A stretch of DNA of 9,084 nt from assembly GCA_964599775.1 (NCBI GenBank), contig CAZRGZ010000014.1, positions 1-9,084 of the forward strand. Reading direction: 5' to 3'. The DNA comes from CAZRGZ01 sp964599775 (GTDB lineage: Bacteria; Patescibacteriota; Saccharimonadia; Saccharimonadales; Saccharimonadaceae). Numbering within the stretch: position 1 is the stretch's first letter; each line of letters begins with the position of its first letter. Shown here piece after piece: positions 6,335-9,084 of this stretch. The notes under the pieces were generated by a model. That model was not told where the DNA came from, did not search any database, and saw nothing but the letters and a program-made list of their open reading frames with translations. The position numbers were made by a program, and so were the translations under genes.

Positions 6335-6733
6335 ATGGCAAAAGACACATACTTTTATGGCTTAGGACGCCGCAAGAGTGCCACAGCGCGCGCACGCTTG
6401 ATGGGCGGGAAGGGCAACGTGACTATCAACGGTAAAGCGGCTGAAGAGTATCTCGATGGTAATACGTCTCTACTTGCTGAAATTACCGACCCGCTCGCAC
6501 TTGTTGGCATACAAAAAGAATACGATGTATCAATCGTTGTAAGTGGTGGCGGTTTGAGTGGCCAAGTTGATGCCAGTAAATTGGCGATTGCTAAGGCAAT
6601 TAGCGTAATGAACGAAGACCTTCGAAGTACACTAAAGAAAGCACAATTCCTGAAACGTGATTCACGTGAGAAGGAACGCAAGAAGTACGGTCTCCGTGGT
6701 GCTCGAAAACGCGAGCAGTTCTCGAAGCGATAA
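6335..6733 (+). CDS. rpsI: 30S ribosomal protein S9
   Basis: S9 lies in the 30S head; its C-terminal tail reaches the anticodon loop of the P-site tRNA. The 132-residue product has YGLGRRKSATARARL (8-22), GKGNVTINGK (25-34), the VSGGGLSGQ loop and the basic end SREKERKKYGLRGARKREQFSKR. The terminal Ser-Lys-Arg that touches the tRNA is intact. Normal length (130 in E. coli). It is the last gene of the ribosomal unit: a strong terminator begins 13 bases after its stop codon. Confidence 0.98.
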   Translation: MAKDTYFYGLGRRKSATARARLMGGKGNVTINGKAAEEYLDGNTSLLAEITDPLALVGIQKEYDVSIVVSGGGLSGQVDASKLAIAKAISVMNEDLRSTLKKAQFLKRDSREKERKKYGLRGARKREQFSKR

Positions 6734-6746
6734 AATGTTTATCTAC

Positions 6747-6774
6747 AAAAAGTCTGGCAGTTGTCAGACTTTTT
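6747..6774 (+). terminator. Intrinsic terminator after rpsI
   Basis: AAAAAGTCTG (6747-6756) pairs perfectly with CAGACTTTTT (6765-6774) around an 8-base loop; one extra G-U pair can close the loop further. The 5-base T-run lies at the 3' edge, and the matching A-run at the 5' edge makes it usable from both sides. It separates the ribosomal unit from the hydrolase gene 50 bases downstream. Confidence 0.9.
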
Positions 6775-6809
6775 GTTATGTCACAAATCCCATTTTGGCA
6801 GTAGAACCG

Positions 6810-6818
6810 TGTTACGAT
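6810..6818 (+). promoter_or_regulatory. Extended -10 promoter, leaderless, for alpha/beta hydrolase
   Basis: The sequence TGTTACGAT contains a TGn extension followed by TACGAT (6813-6818), matching 4 of 6 -10 bases. No good -35 box lies 16 to 18 bases upstream, as is common for extended -10 promoters. Six bases separate the -10 box from the ATG at 6825, so the expected start point is the A of the start codon. No Shine-Dalgarno sequence is present (GATAGAAAT precedes the ATG). Confidence 0.6.
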
Positions 6819-6824
6819 AGAAAT

Positions 6825-7658
6825 ATGTTCCGACGCTTCATTTATAGATGGTTTGGCAGGCTGCAAGCATTACATGTGAGCTTCGATAATGGTGTACTGC
6901 GCCGGCCGGTTATCGTTTTTGTACATGGCATTGGCAGTAGTGGAGCCATGTGGCAGCAAGTCATGACACATATAGAGGCTTACGGCCACCTCAGGCTAAT
7001 TGGCGTTGATCTACTTGGTTTTGGCGAAAGCCCTAAGCCGGACTATGCTGCTTATACAGTGCAAGACCATGCCAAAGCGCTAGCCGTAACGCTACGCAAG
7101 CGAGGGATTCGTCGTTGCGCCATAGTTGGCCACTCGCTCGGTAGCCTTGTCGCTATCGAATTTGCCAAACAGTATCCTGGCAAAGTTGATTTTCTCATCT
7201 TAGGAAGTCCACCTTTTTATACTCGCCAAGATTCGAAAACATGGTGGCCGACGCGTGACGATATGTACCGTTCACTCTATCAAAATATTCGAAAGCGACG
7301 TGAGCGCACCTTGAAATTGGGGCGATTTATCGGGGAGAAGCTTCGACCCAATCGCGGCTTTATGCTAAACGAAGAAATTCTCCCCGCCTTCATGAAAACA
7401 CTTGAAAAAAGTATCGAACAGCAGACCTCGCTCCAAGATGCTGAACAGTTAAAAATTCCAGTATCTGTCATATACGGTAGCTATGATCCGGTTATTATAT
7501 TTAAAAACATTAGGCAACTGAAGCGCGCGAATAATCATGTACAAACAAGAAGGGTCGCAGCCGGACACGAAATAAATCAACGATACGTCACGGCGCTCGA
7601 AGAGGAAATTGAAAAATACGTCAAAGCGGCATATCCAAAAGCAGCCCCGCCCAGGTAA
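6825..7658 (+). CDS. Alpha/beta-hydrolase fold protein, serine hydrolase
   Basis: The 277-residue product is an alpha/beta-hydrolase of the general Abhydrolase_1/6 type, probably a cytosolic esterase or related hydrolase of unknown substrate. It has the oxyanion-hole motif VFVHGIGSSG (31-40), DLLGFGES (62-69), the nucleophile elbow GHSLGS (102-107, Ser104), a likely acid Asp221 in YGSYDP and a likely base His248 in AAGHE. A basic, helical cap region lies between about residues 134 and 205. The N-terminus (MFRRFIYRWFGRLQ) is basic and aromatic but not a clear signal peptide. The frame is open further upstream, but in-frame ATGs at 6657 and 6735 would read through rpsI or the terminator, so 6825, directly after a -10 box, is preferred. 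The 3' end overlaps the opposing glycoside hydrolase by 38 bases. The precise reaction cannot be told from sequence. Confidence 0.9.
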   Translation: MFRRFIYRWFGRLQALHVSFDNGVLRRPVIVFVHGIGSSGAMWQQVMTHIEAYGHLRLIGVDLLGFGESPKPDYAAYTVQDHAKALAVTLRKRGIRRCAIVGHSLGSLVAIEFAKQYPGKVDFLILGSPPFYTRQDSKTWWPTRDDMYRSLYQNIRKRRERTLKLGRFIGEKLRPNRGFMLNEEILPAFMKTLEKSIEQQTSLQDAEQLKIPVSVIYGSYDPVIIFKNIRQLKRANNHVQTRRVAAGHEINQRYVTALEEEIEKYVKAAYPKAAPPR

Positions 7659-8862
7659 AACCATCAGCACCATGACCCTCACCCGTAAGCGGGTCGTAAT
7701 ATTCACGCATCCCATAGCGGCCCACCAGTTGCCGTGACTGTTCGATGATTGTCTGCGCCTCAACATCAAAACCATAGCGTCGCAACCCCTGTACCACCAG
7801 CCAATTAGAGGCCATCCATACAGGGCCGCGCCAATTTGTACCCACCCACCAATCACCACGCCAGTCGCCGTTTGGGTCAAAGCTTGGCTCGCTCACTGGC
7901 ACAGTAGGGATACTGTATTTAGTAAAAAACTCTTTCTTGTTAGTTAAAAAATGCTGCACAACGTATTCGGCATCAGCTAAGCTCGCCACGCCAGCGTAGA
8001 GCGGCATAAACATAGCCCAGGTTTTTATCTGTATTTTACGGGTTGAAGTACCATAACCCATATTCGACCAATAAATACCATTCGCATCGCGTAGATGATC
8101 ACGCATAGCTCGCTTAGTTTTTTCAGAGTGATCATACGACCACTGTGCAATATGCGTTTCGTTGCAAATACGTGCCAGCTCACTCGTAATCGCCAAGCTT
8201 TCAACCAAAATAGCGTTAAATGGCACGTCGCGCACCCAATGCCTCTCATCCATGCGATGTTTCACCACAAAACGGTTCTTACGCCAGTCATCTACAAGCG
8301 TTAAGCGAGAACTAAAATTCTCAACAAAGGGGTGTTTGGGGTCGCTTAAGTTTAGGGCTTCATCAAAACGTGGCGAGTTATCCTCGCCAGATTCATCGGG
8401 GTTAATAAGCCCCACCAGGCCAGATTTACGGGGGTCGCGATGTCGATAAAGATACTTATGAAAGTTATGAATATGGGGGAGCATTTCGCGCACAAAGTCA
8501 AGATCTTCAGTAGCAAAAAAGATACGACGCACCGCTGCAGCTAAAAGCGGTGGCTGGGTAATGCTACTTGTACGCCGCTTTCCCCAGGGAATAGTGGGGA
8601 AAGGATGATCCTTTAATCGCGTCCAATAGATCATATGGGGAATCATACCATTTTTAAACTGGGCAGAAACCAGCGATCGCAGCTCGGCCTTTGCCTGCGC
8701 GGTATCAAAATACGATAAAGCTATTGCATGAAAACAACTATCCCAAAACCACTGGTATGGATACGTATCTTCAGATGGAATAGTGTAAGAATACCCCTTA
8801 TAATGGCGGCGATTTTTCTCATAGATTTTTTTAATTTTTATGATTAAATCGTCATTGGTCAT
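7621..8862 (-). CDS. GH63/MGH1-like glycoside hydrolase, (alpha/alpha)6 barrel
   Basis: The 413-residue product resembles the GH63-type catalytic domain found in mannosylglycerate/glucosylglycerate hydrolases and related alpha-glucosidases. Seen motifs are YPYQWFWDSCFHAIALSYFD (34-53), ITQPPLLAAAV (101-111), LINPDESGEDNSPRFD (152-167), NWRGPVWMASNWLVVQGLRRYG (343-364) and MREYYDPLTGEGHGADGFTWAG (385-406). By analogy with GH63 and GH37 enzymes, Asp161 in SGEDNSP is the probable catalytic acid and Glu387 in REYYDP the probable base. No signal peptide or membrane segment is visible, so it likely acts in the cytoplasm on a small glucoside or glycerate glycoside, or on stored or scavenged oligosaccharide. 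The substrate is unknown. The start ATG is 6 bases after a TACAAT box. It is the only gene here ending in TGA. It might equally be annotated as a trehalase-like or amylo-alpha-1,6-glucosidase-like protein. Confidence 0.88.
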   Translation of the reverse strand: MTNDDLIIKIKKIYEKNRRHYKGYSYTIPSEDTYPYQWFWDSCFHAIALSYFDTAQAKAELRSLVSAQFKNGMIPHMIYWTRLKDHPFPTIPWGKRRTSSITQPPLLAAAVRRIFFATEDLDFVREMLPHIHNFHKYLYRHRDPRKSGLVGLINPDESGEDNSPRFDEALNLSDPKHPFVENFSSRLTLVDDWRKNRFVVKHRMDERHWVRDVPFNAILVESLAITSELARICNETHIAQWSYDHSEKTKRAMRDHLRDANGIYWSNMGYGTSTRKIQIKTWAMFMPLYAGVASLADAEYVVQHFLTNKKEFFTKYSIPTVPVSEPSFDPNGDWRGDWWVGTNWRGPVWMASNWLVVQGLRRYGFDVEAQTIIEQSRQLVGRYGMREYYDPLTGEGHGADGFTWAGLLLDMPL

Positions 8863-8868
8863 GCCTAC

Positions 8869-8897
8869 ATTGTAGCGGACTTTGCGCTAATCGGCCA
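8869..8897 (-). promoter_or_regulatory. Leaderless promoter of the glycoside hydrolase
   Basis: On the minus strand the -10 box TACAAT (8874 down to 8869) matches 5 of 6 bases. A weak -35 candidate TGGCCG (8897 down to 8892, 3 of 6) stands 17 bases before it. Six bases (GTAGGC) separate the -10 box from the ATG at 8862, so the message should begin at the start codon. No Shine-Dalgarno sequence is present. The -10 to ATG distance is identical to that of the neighbouring hydrolase gene. Confidence 0.6.
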
Positions 8898-8924
8898 TCA
8901 TCATAGGCAACTCAGAGCCTCGTA

Positions 8925-9029
8925 CTCTCTGCATAAGAAGTACCTAAAGCGAAGAGCAGCCCAAGGGCTTCTTGGTGCCGGGGCCCAAGAATGCCCCTGG
9001 CGCGAAACGGGTACTTCTTATGCAGAGAG
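8925..9029. repeat. Palindromic element with 20-bp perfect inverted repeat
   Basis: CTCTCTGCATAAGAAGTACC (8925-8944) is the exact reverse complement of 9010-9029. The 65-base interior is itself folded: AGCC/GGCT (8958-8961 with 8966-8969), and GCCGGGGC (8977-8984) with GCCCCTGGC (8993-9001, one bulge), competing with CTTGG/CCAAG (8971-8975 with 8985-8989). Outside, AGCCTC (8916-8921) pairs with GAGGCT (9047-9052). There is no U-run and no direct target duplication beside the arms. It could be a structured RNA, a repeated palindromic element or a protein-binding cruciform. It matches no family I recognise and contains no gene. Confidence 0.8.
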
Positions 9030-9047
9030 GATGCAGCGAACATGCAG
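9020..9047 (+). repeat. Three ATGCAG direct repeats spaced 11 bp
   Basis: ATGCAG occurs at 9020-9025, 9031-9036 and 9042-9047, a period of exactly 11 bases, close to one helical turn. The first copy lies in the right arm of the inverted repeat and its complement in the left arm (8928-8933). A second short repeat, CTGAATC at 9051-9057 and 9060-9066, follows with a 9-base period. The rest of the window end (9067-9084) is C-rich with no recognisable feature. Confidence 0.6.
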
Positions 9048-9084
9048 AGGCTGAATCACCTGAATCCCAAACCCCACCCCTCAA

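Noticed and set aside
6657..6824. Longer alpha/beta hydrolase starting at 6657 or 6735
   Set aside because: It would overlap rpsI in another frame and translate through the terminator hairpin; alignment to the fold begins only shortly before VFVHG, and a -10 box precedes the ATG at 6825.
7681..7694. ACCCG-TAAG-CGGGT hairpin as terminator of the hydrolase
   Set aside because: It encodes the conserved DPLTGEG region of the opposite gene and has no following T-run.
8925..9029. MITE or insertion-sequence remnant with 20-bp terminal repeats
   Set aside because: No matching direct duplications flank the arms (CGTA on the left, GATG on the right) and there is no transposase trace; one copy cannot prove mobility.
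1..9084. Alternative genetic code (UGA as glycine, as in Gracilibacteria and Absconditabacteria)
   Set aside because: Conserved glycines are encoded by GGN, no conserved gene is interrupted by TGA, and the glycoside hydrolase ends with TGA at its expected C-terminus.
8946..9084. Open minus-strand frame reaching the window end
   Set aside because: The frame overlaps the palindromic element, its composition looks random and no family is recognisable.

Overview
The window is a late stretch of the universal ribosomal-protein supercluster (spc and alpha operon order), followed by two accessory enzymes. In order it holds rpsE (5' end cut off), rplO, secY, infA, rpmJ, rpsM, rpsK, rpsD, rpoA, rplQ, rplM and rpsI, all on the + strand. 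An alpha/beta hydrolase follows on +, then a GH63/MGH-type glycoside hydrolase on -. Base composition is moderate. Every gene reads cleanly in the standard bacterial code, 13 of 14 genes end in TAA and one in TGA. Several traits suggest a Candidate Phyla Radiation (Patescibacteria) genome, most likely Saccharibacteria (TM7): S5 is followed directly by L15 with no L30 gene (a CPR hallmark), adk and map are absent from between secY and infA, L36 and S4 lack cysteines, and promoters appear to give leaderless mRNAs. The phylum is an inference from family knowledge and was not tested by phylogeny.

Layout. 1-468: S5, partial, with an in-frame TAA at 55-57 inside conserved sequence. 472-945: L15. 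946-1002: a long nested hairpin just before the secY ribosome binding site. 1024-2439: SecY. 2440-2743: 304 bases without a credible gene, holding weakly folded sequence and two sigma-70-like promoters that point at infA. 2744-6733: infA to rpsI, a tight unit with gaps of 2 to 20 bases and two TAATG stop/start overlaps. 6747-6774: a strong intrinsic terminator closing the ribosomal unit. 6825-7658: the alpha/beta hydrolase. 7621-8862 (-): the glycoside hydrolase, overlapping it tail to tail by 38 bases. 8863-9084: a gene-free end with a perfect 20-bp inverted repeat and helically phased ATGCAG repeats.

Together the first twelve genes supply ribosome subunits, the Sec translocon channel, initiation factor IF-1 and the RNA polymerase alpha subunit, the usual growth-linked set. 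The last two genes look independently transcribed. Each has a -10 box exactly 6 bases before its ATG and no Shine-Dalgarno sequence, which predicts leaderless messages. I found no clearly new multi-gene system. The most notable points are the nonsense codon in rpsE, the loss of all four zinc ligands in L36, the leaderless promoter pattern, the folded intergenic elements, and the palindromic repeat element at the right end.
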